Translations under genes and position numbers: made by a program
In this document: piece after piece, positions 15,450 to 23,995 of the stretch
How the letters are laid out: the number at the start of each line of letters is the position of its first letter
How positions within the stretch are numbered: the first letter of the stretch is position 1
NCBI RefSeq assembly: GCF_041549525.1
Contig: NZ_CP157456.1
Span: 372,001 to 436,000, forward strand
Source: Paenarthrobacter aurescens
Lineage (GTDB): Bacteria; Actinomycetota; Actinomycetes; Actinomycetales; Micrococcaceae
DNA: 64,000 nucleotides
Direction of reading: 5' to 3'
The notes under the pieces: generated by a model
The model's input: only the letters and a program-made list of their open reading frames with translations
Told to the model about the DNA's origin: nothing
The model's database searches: none

Positions 15450-17189
15450 GCTGTTCCAGGCTTCCCACAAATGGGCGTAGCGGCCCTCGGCTGCCAACAG
15501 TTCCTGATGAGAACCGGACTCCACAATGCGCCCCTGCTCCATGACCACCACGGTGTCCGCCGAGGTTGCCTGGGAGAGCCGGTGTGCGATCACCACTGAA
15601 GTCCGGCCCGCCAAAGCGGCCTCCGCAGCCTGGTCCAACATGGTGGCAGAACCCGTTCCGGCTTCTGCTGTGGCTTCATCGAGGACTGCGATGGGAGGGT
15701 CCTTGAGCATGAGCCGGGCCAAAGCAAGCTGTTGCGCCTGTTCGGGCGTGAGCTGGTGGCCGCCGGCACCTACGGAAGTGTCCAGTCCGTCGTCGAGCGC
15801 TGCAACCCAATCAGCTCCAACGGCCTGCAGGGCGTTCGAGAGCTGCTCCGCGGAAGCGTCCGGTTTGGCAAGCCGAAGGTCCTCGGCAAGTGTGCCGGAG
15901 AAGACGTGCACCTCCTGGCTGACCATCGCGATCCTCGAGTGCAGGTCCGCCGGCGCCGCGGAAGCAGAGTCCAGCCCGCCCACCCAGGCAGTCCCACTGC
16001 CAGGATGTTCCAGGCCCATGATGACCTTGGCGAGGGTAGTCTTCCCGGCGCCCGAAGTGCCCACAATGGCTACCCGCTCAGCCGGACGCACCGTCAGTGA
16101 GACGCCGCGGAGTGCAGGGCGCTGGCCGGGGTAGGCGAAGGTGACGTGGTCCAGGACGATTCCAGCTTCGCCGGCGGCCGAGGAGGCCTTGGACGCAGCA
16201 GCCGGCTCCGCGTACATGGTCAGTCCGAACATGCGTCCCAATCCTGCCGCAGCCTTCTGCAGTTCATCGAACTGCCCCAGGACCAGCCCGATCGGATCGA
16301 ACAGCCGGTAGAAATACAGGGCGGCAGCAGTGGCCGCGCCGATCGTCACGGCGCCCTCGGAATGGAGCCAGAAGCCCACTAGCAGCACAGCGGAGAGACC
16401 AATCAGCTCCGCAAGATTGAGGCGGTTGTAGAAGCGGGTTAGGTAACCCACGCCACGCAGTGAGTGTCCGATGTTCTCCCGCGAAGCCGCCGCCACCAGA
16501 TCTGCGTGGCGCGATCCAAGTCCCAGAGCCAGCACGGACGGTGATCCGTGAACGGTCTCAATAATCTGCTCGGTCCGGTTGGCCTCCGTGATCCTCACGG
16601 TGCGGTAAATGGGGGCGGTCCGCTTGAGGAACCATCGGAGGGTGAAGATCTGCAACGGGGCTGCAATCAGGACGGCCACCGCGAAGCGCCAATCGATCAC
16701 TCCCAGGCCCAGCAGGGTCACGCCGATGGTGAAAGCTGCGCTGGTAAACGCCGGAAGAACCCCCGAGATTGCCTCGCTGACGGCTTCGACATCGCCGGAC
16801 ACGCGGGCCACGACGTCGCCGATCCCCGCCTTTTCGAGCTGATTCAGCGGTTTCCGGACGGCGGCGGCGAACACTTCTTCGCGCAGGCCGGCAAGGGCTT
16901 CCTCACAGATGCGCGCCAACAGGTTCTGGCCCAGGACTCCCAACAGCGCGCCGAGTCCACCGGCCAACAGCAGCCCGATCGCCAGCCACAGCAAGGACAT
17001 GACATCCCCGCCGGTAGCTGCAATGTTGACCATCAGGCCCAGAATTGCCGGGGCGGCCAAACCGCAGCAGGAAGCAGCCAGCAGCACAAAAATGGTCAAG
17101 GTCAGCTTGCCCGGGCGCTGCGCCAACAGGCGCCACATGGCCTTCCGGGTTTGGCGGGGCGTGGCAATGGGCAGAATGTCCGCACTCAC
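15432..17189 (-). CDS. ABC exporter-fold half-transporter with intact Walker A/B, degenerate signature
   Basis: 585 residues: six membrane helices (residues about 25-290), then a nucleotide-binding domain. Walker A is canonical (GTSGAGKTTLAKVI, near residue 375) and Walker B is canonical (PIAVLDEATAE). The signature motif, normally LSGGQ, reads LTPEQ (HQLTPEQAQQLALAR). It therefore supplies the ATP-gripping half of one site only. GTG at 17189 is chosen because it overlaps the stop of the upstream partner (GTGA). It lies in the iron-regulated block beside siderophore uptake genes, so transport of a siderophore or related compound is the leading idea; direction is not known from sequence. Confidence 0.88.
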   Translation of the reverse strand: MSADILPIATPRQTRKAMWRLLAQRPGKLTLTIFVLLAASCCGLAAPAILGLMVNIAATGGDVMSLLWLAIGLLLAGGLGALLGVLGQNLLARICEEALAGLREEVFAAAVRKPLNQLEKAGIGDVVARVSGDVEAVSEAISGVLPAFTSAAFTIGVTLLGLGVIDWRFAVAVLIAAPLQIFTLRWFLKRTAPIYRTVRITEANRTEQIIETVHGSPSVLALGLGSRHADLVAAASRENIGHSLRGVGYLTRFYNRLNLAELIGLSAVLLVGFWLHSEGAVTIGAATAAALYFYRLFDPIGLVLGQFDELQKAAAGLGRMFGLTMYAEPAAASKASSAAGEAGIVLDHVTFAYPGQRPALRGVSLTVRPAERVAIVGTSGAGKTTLAKVIMGLEHPGSGTAWVGGLDSASAAPADLHSRIAMVSQEVHVFSGTLAEDLRLAKPDASAEQLSNALQAVGADWVAALDDGLDTSVGAGGHQLTPEQAQQLALARLMLKDPPIAVLDEATAEAGTGSATMLDQAAEAALAGRTSVVIAHRLSQATSADTVVVMEQGRIVESGSHQELLAAEGRYAHLWEAWNSSLSRS

Positions 17190-18952
17190 GAGCCCACCAC
17201 CTCGCGGTAGCCGGCTGACGCCGCCAGAAGCTCGCGGTGCGTCCCTGTTTCCGGTGGCCCGTCCACTCCGCCCACCACCACCCGGTGACAAATGGCCAGC
17301 AACGTTGGGCTTGTGGTCACCAGAACAACGGCCTTGTCAGGGAAGTTGCGCAGGCCATCGGCGATCACCGCTTCGGTGGCGGTGTCGACGGCGGTAGTGG
17401 GGTCGTGCAGGACCAGCACAGGTTGGCGTTGGTGCAGCGAGCGCCCAAGAACCAGCCGCTGCCGCTGGCCGCCGGAAAGGCCCTGGCCATGGCCGGTAAG
17501 AACAGTTTCCGTGCCCTGGGGCAATTGCGAAATAAAATCCCCGACGGCGGCAGCGGCCATGGCGCGCTCGTCCAGCGGGGCCTCGGCTACTGACATATTG
17601 GTTTGGACGCTGCCCCGGAACAGGACGGCATCATGGGTGTCGGCAAAGACCCTGGAGCGGACCTGCAGGGGATCGAGCAGGGCGGCGTCCCGGCCATCAA
17701 TGGAGATCAGGCCCGCGGGAGCGGGGATGCGGAAGCCGAGGGTATCAACCAGCTGACGCGCCTGGGTGCTGTCGGGAAGAACCACTCCTACGATTTCACC
17801 GATTGATGCGGTGAAAGGCGGGAAATCAACTCCTTCAGCGTCTGGCCGGAGCTCCAGCAGCGGAGCTGGACCACCTGTCAAGGCGAGGTCCGCCGCAGAA
17901 GCAGCTGCCGCCGTCGGACGTTCTTCCGCTTCCGGCGCGGGCACCGCCTCCGGTTCCTCCAACAGGACTGCGATCCGTGCCGCCGAGGCGCGTTTGCGCG
18001 CAAGCTCAACGCTGAGGAAACCCAGCCACGTCATGGGTCCTTGAACAAACTGTGCAACACCAACAACGGCCACCAACTGCCCCACAGTAATGGTGCCCTG
18101 GACTGCGAACCATGCTGCGAAGAACGCGATGCCGGCCAGGAAAGCGGCAGAAAGGGCGGTGCTCGCTCCCGTGTAGGCCGATTTGGCGCGGATGGCTTTC
18201 AGGGCAGATGCCAGTGAGGCGCGGCTCGCGGCACGGTAGCGGGCGATTGCTGCATCCTCGGCACCAAGGCCCTTGAGGGGGCGGGATCCTGTGATGAAAT
18301 CGGTGGCCAGAGCACCGGCGCGGGCGGCCGTGGATTGTTCAACGTCGCTCCGGCTCTCCAGCGGTTTGGTGAGCCGGTGCATCACCAGCAGCATGATGGG
18401 GGTTGCCAGGAGGACGGCCAGCCCCAAGGGGACCGAAATCAGCAGGAGGGTCACCGCTGAGGTGATCACGCCCGCCGCCGCAGCCAGGCCGCCGCTGATC
18501 AGCCAGGAGAGTCCCGCAACCCTGTCCGCGTCCGAGGAGGCTATGGCCACGATTTCTCCGGGTGCACGTTTGGCGGCCATGCCACGCGGATGAAGTGTCC
18601 GCTCCACCACCAGTTGGCGGAGGTCATGTGAGCCGAAATTGAAGGATCTCTCAATGGCCAAGGTTCCGAATCTCCACGACAGGGCCAGCACCACGAACAC
18701 AACTGCCAAGGCGCCGAGCCATCCAAGGAGGGCGCCGGCGTCGTTCGGTTCAATGGCGTTGTCCACGGCGGCACCGATGGTTGCCGGCACCAGAGCCTCA
18801 CTGACCTGGTGCAGGGAGAGCCCTGCACAGCCTGCCACTAACAGCTTCCAGCGTCCGTTGGCGAACAACGTGAAGCTGAAGAGCCGGGAGACCTTCCAGG
18901 GTTGCTTGGTACGCCCGGGCGGGCAGGGCGGAGTGGCGGAACTGGAAGGCAT
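17186..18952 (-). CDS. ABC exporter-fold half-transporter with lost Walker A, intact LSGGQ
   Basis: About 588 residues with six membrane helices followed by a nucleotide-binding domain. The Walker A position reads VGVVLPDSTQARQLVDTLG, with no G-K-S/T. Walker B reads VLVLHDPTTAVD, with His in place of the metal-binding Asp and Asp in place of the catalytic Glu. The signature LSGGQRQRLVLGR is perfect. It thus complements its partner, which has the opposite losses, leaving one working ATP site in the heterodimer. In-frame starts also exist at 18961 and 18973 but lie within the iron box, so 18952 is preferred. It is divergent from the AraC gene. Confidence 0.88.
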   Translation of the reverse strand: MPSSSATPPCPPGRTKQPWKVSRLFSFTLFANGRWKLLVAGCAGLSLHQVSEALVPATIGAAVDNAIEPNDAGALLGWLGALAVVFVVLALSWRFGTLAIERSFNFGSHDLRQLVVERTLHPRGMAAKRAPGEIVAIASSDADRVAGLSWLISGGLAAAAGVITSAVTLLLISVPLGLAVLLATPIMLLVMHRLTKPLESRSDVEQSTAARAGALATDFITGSRPLKGLGAEDAAIARYRAASRASLASALKAIRAKSAYTGASTALSAAFLAGIAFFAAWFAVQGTITVGQLVAVVGVAQFVQGPMTWLGFLSVELARKRASAARIAVLLEEPEAVPAPEAEERPTAAAASAADLALTGGPAPLLELRPDAEGVDFPPFTASIGEIVGVVLPDSTQARQLVDTLGFRIPAPAGLISIDGRDAALLDPLQVRSRVFADTHDAVLFRGSVQTNMSVAEAPLDERAMAAAAVGDFISQLPQGTETVLTGHGQGLSGGQRQRLVLGRSLHQRQPVLVLHDPTTAVDTATEAVIADGLRNFPDKAVVLVTTSPTLLAICHRVVVGGVDGPPETGTHRELLAASAGYREVVGS

Positions 18953-18958
18953 GCTTAA

Positions 18959-18977
18959 CATAGTAAGGCTCACCTAA
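18959..18977. promoter_or_regulatory. DtxR/IdeR-type iron box between ABC pair and AraC gene
   Basis: Read on the minus strand the 19-mer is TTAGGTGAGCCTTACTATG; its left 15 bases fit the iron-box consensus closely. It lies 16 bp before the AraC ATG and next to the start of the ABC gene pair, so one bound repressor could control both divergent units. Confidence 0.75.
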
Positions 18978-18992
18978 CTTTGAGAAGGCCAG

Positions 18993-19847
18993 ATGACCCG
19001 CCAAGCTATATCGCAATCCGGACAGACCGTGGCAAACACCGAAGTGCTGCCGGACGCCCCCTCTGAGGGCGAGGCGATGTGGCCGGACTACGGCGTCTAC
19101 ACGGGTTATTTCGAGTGTGCGACGCCCGCAACCTGGACTGAACACGTCCACGATACTCATGAGCTGCTCTGGGGCGCCCGCGGCGTGCTGACGGTGGAGG
19201 CCGACGGCGGCTTCTTTGCCGTTCCTGCAACCTTGGGGCTCTGGATTCCTGCGGGTGTGATGCATGCGGTCAAGTCCACGCAGGGGACAGGGTTCTACTG
19301 TTCACACATTGATGTCCGGCTCGCCCCGGAACTGGCGCGCAGAACTGTCGCTGTGACTGTCCCTGCTGCCGCTCAGGAACTGCTGCGCCATATGAGCAAC
19401 TTCGACATGGATGACTCCATTCGGAAATCTTCGGAGCAAGTGGTTCTGGGGCTGTTGGACGTTGTGGATGCCAGGCCGATGCTGTTGCCGATGCCCACCG
19501 ACCCCCGCTTGGAGCTCATTGCCCGGGCGCTCCTGGATGATCCCGCCCTGGACCGTTCACTGGAGGAATGGAGCGTCCAGGTGTCCATCAGTGTCCGTAA
19601 CCTGTCCCGCCTCTTCCATAAGGAAACGGGGATGACGTTTGCCCAATGGCGCATCCATGCCCGGGTGCGGGTTGCCCTGGGTTTACTGGCGGCCGGCTAC
19701 CCGGTTTCCTCGGTCAGCAGGAGGGTGGGTTACAACAACCCGAGTGCCTTCGTTCAAGTGTTCAGAAAGGTCATGGGGCACACTCCGGGCTGGTATGTGG
19801 CCTCCCTTAAGGCCGGAAACCATCACTCTTTGGCCGGTTCTGAATAG
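18993..19847 (+). CDS. AraC family regulator with cupin N-terminus
   Basis: 284 residues. The N-terminal half has a cupin-like sensor: ATWTEHVHDTHELLWGARGVLTV and FAVPATLGLWIPAGVMHAV (the His-rich metal/ligand pocket). The C-terminal half has two helix-turn-helix motifs: LEEWSVQVSISVRNLSRLFHKETGMTFAQWR and VSSVSRRVGYNNPSAFVQVFRKVMGHTPGWY, here quoted in fragments. Regulators of this shape next to siderophore operons typically sense the ferric siderophore and activate uptake genes. ATG at 18993 with GAGAAGG ahead of it. It stands between the divergent ABC exporter pair and the uptake operon and has iron boxes on both sides. Confidence 0.9.
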   Translation: MTRQAISQSGQTVANTEVLPDAPSEGEAMWPDYGVYTGYFECATPATWTEHVHDTHELLWGARGVLTVEADGGFFAVPATLGLWIPAGVMHAVKSTQGTGFYCSHIDVRLAPELARRTVAVTVPAAAQELLRHMSNFDMDDSIRKSSEQVVLGLLDVVDARPMLLPMPTDPRLELIARALLDDPALDRSLEEWSVQVSISVRNLSRLFHKETGMTFAQWRIHARVRVALGLLAAGYPVSSVSRRVGYNNPSAFVQVFRKVMGHTPGWYVASLKAGNHHSLAGSE

Positions 19848-19877
19848 AATCCAGCGGTTTTTCAGCTCATTGCGTTG

Positions 19878-19896
19878 TTAGGGTAGGTATACCTAA
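19878..19896. promoter_or_regulatory. DtxR/IdeR-type iron box before the siderophore uptake operon
   Basis: The 19-mer TTAGGGTAGGTATACCTAA matches the iron-box consensus at about 16 of 19 positions and is nearly palindromic. It lies 76 bp upstream of the GTG of the binding-protein gene, well placed to overlap the promoter. It is the best iron box in the window. Confidence 0.85.
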
Positions 19897-19971
19897 CTTC
19901 GGCGGCCCGATTGAATACCTACAGCCGCTACCGGGAGCTCTCCGTCTCCCCTGAGAATCAAGAGGACCGCA

Positions 19972-20925
19972 GTGATTTCACGCTCTAAAACCATGTCTGC
20001 CGCCGTTGCGGCCATGGCATCCGCAGCCCTTCTTCTAAGCGGCTGCGCCACCACTGGTGCCAGCGCCACCGCCACATCCGAGACGCGGACGGTCCACAGT
20101 GAGGTCAAGGAAGTAGTCATGCCGGCCGAGCCCAAGAAGGCCCTGGGCATGTACACCACGGATTTGGACATGCTCATTACGCTCGGCATTCCGCTCGCCA
20201 GCCAGCAGCCCATCCGTGACAGCGGCTACTCGAGCTTCCCGTACTTCTTCGACCAGGACGCCCTCAACGGCATCACGCCGTTCACCAACTACCCGGAATT
20301 CAACTTCGAGGCCATCCTCAAAGCACAGCCGGACGTCATCCTGAACGGTCTGGGCTACGACAAGGAATTGGACGGGAAGCTCTCCGACATCGCCCCCACC
20401 TATACCTTCAACGGCTTTGACGGGAGCGACTGGCGTACCAAGTTCAAGACCGTGGCCGAGGCTTTCGGCAAGACGGAGCAGTACCAGGCGTGGATGGACA
20501 AGTACCAAGCCAAGGTGGACGACGTAAAGAAGCGCTTGGCTGAGGCCGGCAAGAGCAACCTGGTAATCGGCCCCGTGGACTACTACGAGGACCAGGTCTC
20601 GGTCAGCTGCTACGGAACGCCCTGCCTGGTCATCAGGGACCTCGGCTTGAAGGTTTCCCCGCTGGCTGACGGCGAAGGCGTCAAGCTCAGTGCCGAGCAG
20701 CTCGAACAGCTCAACGGAATCGACGCCATCATCACCACCGAGGTTCCAGAGAAGGACGGAGCCAACCCGGATGCCTTCGCTCCGCTGGCCAACAACAAGC
20801 TGTGGACTTCACTGCCCTTCGTGGCCAACAAGCAGATCCACACCTATGACCTCGAAATGATTTACGGCTCGCCGAGTGGCCAGTACGCCTTGCTGGAGAA
20901 GTTCGAAAAGGCGCTCCTGTCATGA
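19972..20925 (+). CDS. Iron-siderophore ABC transporter substrate-binding lipoprotein
   Basis: 317 residues. A lipoprotein signal peptide ends in the lipobox LLSGC (Cys at about residue 24), so it is anchored on the outer face of the membrane. The body is a FecB/FepB-type periplasmic-binding fold: PKKALGMYTTDLDMLITLGIPLAS, NFEAILKAQPDVILNGLGYDKEL and IDAIITTEVPEKDG. It should deliver a ferric siderophore to the permeases encoded downstream. GTG start at 19972 follows an iron box. The stop overlaps the SIP gene start (ATGA). Confidence 0.92.
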   Translation: MISRSKTMSAAVAAMASAALLLSGCATTGASATATSETRTVHSEVKEVVMPAEPKKALGMYTTDLDMLITLGIPLASQQPIRDSGYSSFPYFFDQDALNGITPFTNYPEFNFEAILKAQPDVILNGLGYDKELDGKLSDIAPTYTFNGFDGSDWRTKFKTVAEAFGKTEQYQAWMDKYQAKVDDVKKRLAEAGKSNLVIGPVDYYEDQVSVSCYGTPCLVIRDLGLKVSPLADGEGVKLSAEQLEQLNGIDAIITTEVPEKDGANPDAFAPLANNKLWTSLPFVANKQIHTYDLEMIYGSPSGQYALLEKFEKALLS

Positions 20926-21803
20926 TGAGCATCTACCGGGCCGAGGTCATTTCCACACGTCTGTTGACCCCGGGAATGGTCCGGATAACCTTCGGCGGTC
21001 CCGGCCTGGCCGGATTTGAGACCACCGGTGTGGGCGACGAATACCTCCGGGTGTTCCTTCCTGATCCGGGCACCCATGAGGCGCGGCTGCCCATCTCAAC
21101 CGGAGATTCCTGGGACTGGTCCAAAGACATCGAGCCGTCCGCCATGCGGACGTACACGGTCCGCGGTGTGGACGCCTCGGCCGGGACTGTGGACATTGAC
21201 TTCGTAGTGCACGACGGCGGATTGGCAGCTTCCTGGGCGCAGCGCGCCAAGGTGGGTGACGTCGTCGGGCTCAACTCGCCCACTGGACTGTATGAACCTC
21301 CGGCCGGGCTGCAGTGGCAGATCCTGCTGGCTGATGCCACCGGGCTGCCCGCCGTGGCGCGGTTGGTGGAGCAGACCCCGCCCGGTGTTCGCACCCGTGT
21401 ACTGATCGAGGTGGAGGATCCATCGCACCAACAGGAACTGACCCTCGGCGCCGGAACCGAAGTCGCCTGGATTTACGGCGGGAACGGCCACAGCCAGTCC
21501 CGATTGGGTGAGGTCCTGCGCTCCATGGAGTTCCCCGGCGGGGTGGGATACATCTGGGTGGCCGGCGAAACCAAGGTGCTGCGGGGAATCCGCAAGTACC
21601 TCCGGCATGAGAAGAAGCTCACGCCCGAGTCCTACAAGCTGATCGGCTACTGGACGGACAAGAGCGAGGCTTGGGAAGAGCGTTGGGAAAACCTCGACGC
21701 CGAAACCCGCCGCTGGTTTGACGAACTGTGGTCCAACGAGAAGCGCGATCGCGAGGAAATCGTGGACCTGCAGGACGCCAAGTTCGAATTGCTGGGCCTC
21801 TAA
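20922..21803 (+). CDS. Siderophore-interacting FAD-dependent reductase (SIP family)
   Basis: 293 residues. The FAD-binding barrel holds MRTYTVRGVDASAGTVDIDFVVHDGG (R-x-Y-T/S-V-R and the D-F-V-x-H-D-x-G motif of ViuB/SIP proteins). It is followed by the NAD(P)H domain with AWIYGGNGHSQSRLGEVLR, VGYIWVAGETKVLRGIRKYLRHE, and the family ending YKLIGYWTDKSEAWEERWE. SIPs reduce Fe(III) in imported siderophores so iron is released in the cytosol. Overlap with the binding-protein stop and zero gap to the first permease show a single operon. The related mycobacterial importer IrtA carries such a domain fused to an ABC exporter fold. Confidence 0.93.
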   Translation: MMSIYRAEVISTRLLTPGMVRITFGGPGLAGFETTGVGDEYLRVFLPDPGTHEARLPISTGDSWDWSKDIEPSAMRTYTVRGVDASAGTVDIDFVVHDGGLAASWAQRAKVGDVVGLNSPTGLYEPPAGLQWQILLADATGLPAVARLVEQTPPGVRTRVLIEVEDPSHQQELTLGAGTEVAWIYGGNGHSQSRLGEVLRSMEFPGGVGYIWVAGETKVLRGIRKYLRHEKKLTPESYKLIGYWTDKSEAWEERWENLDAETRRWFDELWSNEKRDREEIVDLQDAKFELLGL

Positions 21804-22910
21804 ATGGCATCCGGAACCATGGCGCTGAGTTCCATAGCCGAAGCCTCAGCGGCTGACGTGCAGGACGCGGTGCCGGCTTCACCTGCTGGCGCGCGCCCTG
21901 CGGGCCTCGCCTCAGTGAACCGGTACCGCCTTCTGGGATTGCTCGCAGCAATTGGCGCTTTGGCCGTGGTTCTCTGGTTGAGCCTGGTAGTGGGCTCAAA
22001 GGACATTGACCTGGCCGCTCTCTGGCCCGCCATCACGGCCTACGATGCCTCGCCGGAACACGTGATCATCCACGATCTCCGCCTGCCCCGAACCGTCACC
22101 GGATTGGCGGTTGGTGTTGCCCTGGGCCTGTCCGGGGCGCTCATCCAGGCCCTGACACGCAACCCGTTGGCGGACCCCGGCATCCTGGGCGTCAACGCCG
22201 GTGCCGGGTTCTTCGTGGTCCTGGGTGTTGCGATCTTCGGAGTCACCACCATCCAGGAGTACATCTGGTTCTCCTTCCTCGGAGCTGTGGTTGCCACGGT
22301 TGCCGTGTACCTCATCGGGTCACGGGGGAGGGGCGGCACCACCCCGCTCCGGCTAACGCTGGCCGGCGTTGCACTCGGGGCAGTGCTGGGCGGAATCTCG
22401 TCCGGGATCACGCTGCTGCGCCCGGCCGTATTCGACAGCATGCGCAGCTGGAGCGCCGGAACGCTGAGCAACCGCACCTGGGAGATTTTCACTACCGTGG
22501 CGCCGTTCATTCTTGCGGGGACATTCATCGCCCTCGCCATGGCCCGGCCACTCAACGCGGTGGCTATGGGCGAAGACACTGCCAAGGCCCTCGGCGCCAA
22601 CATTGCCGGCACCAGAGTGTGGACCATCATCGCAGTGACTTTGCTGTGCGGCGCCGCCACAGCCGCCGCAGGCCCCATCGGATTCGTGGGCCTCATGGTC
22701 CCGCACGTGGCCCGATGGTTCGTTGGCCCGGACCAACGCTGGATCCTGGCCTACACCCTGGTGCTCTCGCCAGTACTGCTCTTGGTGTCCGACATTGTGG
22801 GCCGCATTGTTCTCCGCCCCGGCGAAATGCAGGTAGGAATCATCACCGCATTCGTAGGCGCACCCGTCCTCATCTGGCTCATTCGACGCCGGAAAGTGAG
22901 CACTCTATGA
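21804..22910 (+). CDS. FecCD family iron-siderophore permease, first subunit
   Basis: 368 residues with about nine to ten membrane helices. Typical FecCD motifs are LRLPRTVTGLAVGVALGLSGALIQALTRNPLADPGILGVNAGAGF (in pieces: RLPRTVTGLAVGVALGLSGA, TRNPLADPGILGVNAGAGF), ALGANIAGTRVW and GPIGFVGLMVPHVARWFVGPDQR. It pairs with the next permease to form the membrane channel of the importer. The ATG follows the SIP stop codon directly. About 40 hydrophilic residues precede the first helix. Confidence 0.93.
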   Translation: MASGTMALSSIAEASAADVQDAVPASPAGARPAGLASVNRYRLLGLLAAIGALAVVLWLSLVVGSKDIDLAALWPAITAYDASPEHVIIHDLRLPRTVTGLAVGVALGLSGALIQALTRNPLADPGILGVNAGAGFFVVLGVAIFGVTTIQEYIWFSFLGAVVATVAVYLIGSRGRGGTTPLRLTLAGVALGAVLGGISSGITLLRPAVFDSMRSWSAGTLSNRTWEIFTTVAPFILAGTFIALAMARPLNAVAMGEDTAKALGANIAGTRVWTIIAVTLLCGAATAAAGPIGFVGLMVPHVARWFVGPDQRWILAYTLVLSPVLLLVSDIVGRIVLRPGEMQVGIITAFVGAPVLIWLIRRRKVSTL

Positions 22911-23995
22911 TGCGCACCGATCTCGCGACCCCCGTCCGGCAGGCACCAGCCATCGACTTCGGCCGGCGAACCCTCGCCGTCCGACGCTTTGGCGGACGCG
23001 TTTCCCTTCGCTTCGACGTCCGCACCCTGGTTGTCACCGCCGTCCTCGTCACCGCCGCCCTGGCGCTCGCCGTCGTCGCCCTCGGCCTGGGTGAGTTCAG
23101 CGTTGCGGTACCGGACGTAGTTTCGGCGCTGCTGGGCCAATCCAGCGGCGCCGTGCACATGGTGGTGGTGGAGTGGAGATTGCCCCGCGTACTCCTGGCC
23201 CTGTTATTGGGGGCGGCCATGGGTGTCAGCGGGGCAATCTTCCAGTCGCTGACCCGCAACGCGCTGGGCAGCCCGGATGTGATCGGCTTCAACACCGGCG
23301 CCTACACGGGCGCGCTGGTGGTCATCCTGCTGATGGGTGGCAGCTACTTTGCAGTGTCTGCCGGTGCGCTGGTGGGTGGACTGGTGACGGCGGCCTTGGT
23401 CTATTTGTTCGCCTACAAAAAGGGCATCCAGGGTTTTCGGCTCATCATTGCCGGCATCGCCGTGAGTGCCATGTTGGCTTCGGTGAACACCTACTTGATC
23501 CTCAAGGCATCTTTGGAGCAGGCCATGTCCGCTGCCGTGTGGGGTGCCGGTTCGCTCAATAAGGTCTCGTGGGATCAGGTGCTGCCGGTCGTGACCGTTT
23601 TTGTGGTTCTGCTGGTTGCGCTGTCTTTGTACGGCAGGCGGTTGGGGCTCTTGGAAATGGGCGACGACGCCGCCCGCGCCTTGGGTGTTCGGCTGGAAGG
23701 TTCCAGGCTGGTCCTGGCAGTTGTTGGAGTGGCCTTGACCGCCATGGTCACCGCAGCTGCCGGGCCGATCGCGTTTGTTTCATTGGCAGCCCCGCAACTG
23801 GCGCGGCGACTGACCAGGTCCGCTTCGGTGGGTATGGTTCCGTCGGGTGCCATGGGCGCGTTCCTTTTGGTGGCCAGCGACATCGTGGCGCAGAACCTCT
23901 TCGCGCCCATCCAACTACCTGTTGGGGTGGTGACCGTCAGCATTGGCGGCTGCTACCTCGTGTGGCTCCTTGCCCGTGAAGCGAAGCGGCAATGA
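22907..23995 (+). CDS. FecCD family iron-siderophore permease, second subunit
   Basis: 362 residues from the ATG at 22907, which overlaps the previous stop (ATGA). It has the same fold as its partner: EWRLPRVLLALLLGAAMGVSG, QSLTRNALGSPDVIGFNTGA, AARALGVRLEGSRL, and GPIAFVSLAAPQLARRLTR. The E-loop region (ALGVRLEGSR) should contact the ATPase. A longer in-frame reading that begins inside the preceding gene is out of frame with known family N-termini and is not used. Confidence 0.93.
   Translation: MMRTDLATPVRQAPAIDFGRRTLAVRRFGGRVSLRFDVRTLVVTAVLVTAALALAVVALGLGEFSVAVPDVVSALLGQSSGAVHMVVVEWRLPRVLLALLLGAAMGVSGAIFQSLTRNALGSPDVIGFNTGAYTGALVVILLMGGSYFAVSAGALVGGLVTAALVYLFAYKKGIQGFRLIIAGIAVSAMLASVNTYLILKASLEQAMSAAVWGAGSLNKVSWDQVLPVVTVFVVLLVALSLYGRRLGLLEMGDDAARALGVRLEGSRLVLAVVGVALTAMVTAAAGPIAFVSLAAPQLARRLTRSASVGMVPSGAMGAFLLVASDIVAQNLFAPIQLPVGVVTVSIGGCYLVWLLAREAKRQ

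Noticed and set aside
15432-18952. Broken (pseudogene) ABC transporter because of missing motifs
   Set aside because: Both frames are full length, translationally coupled, and the motif losses are complementary, which is expected of a heterodimer and not of random decay.
22619-22906. Upstream extension of the second FecCD permease to 22619
   Set aside because: It would overlap the first permease by about 290 bp; the ATGA junction at 22907 matches the other coupled genes of the operon.
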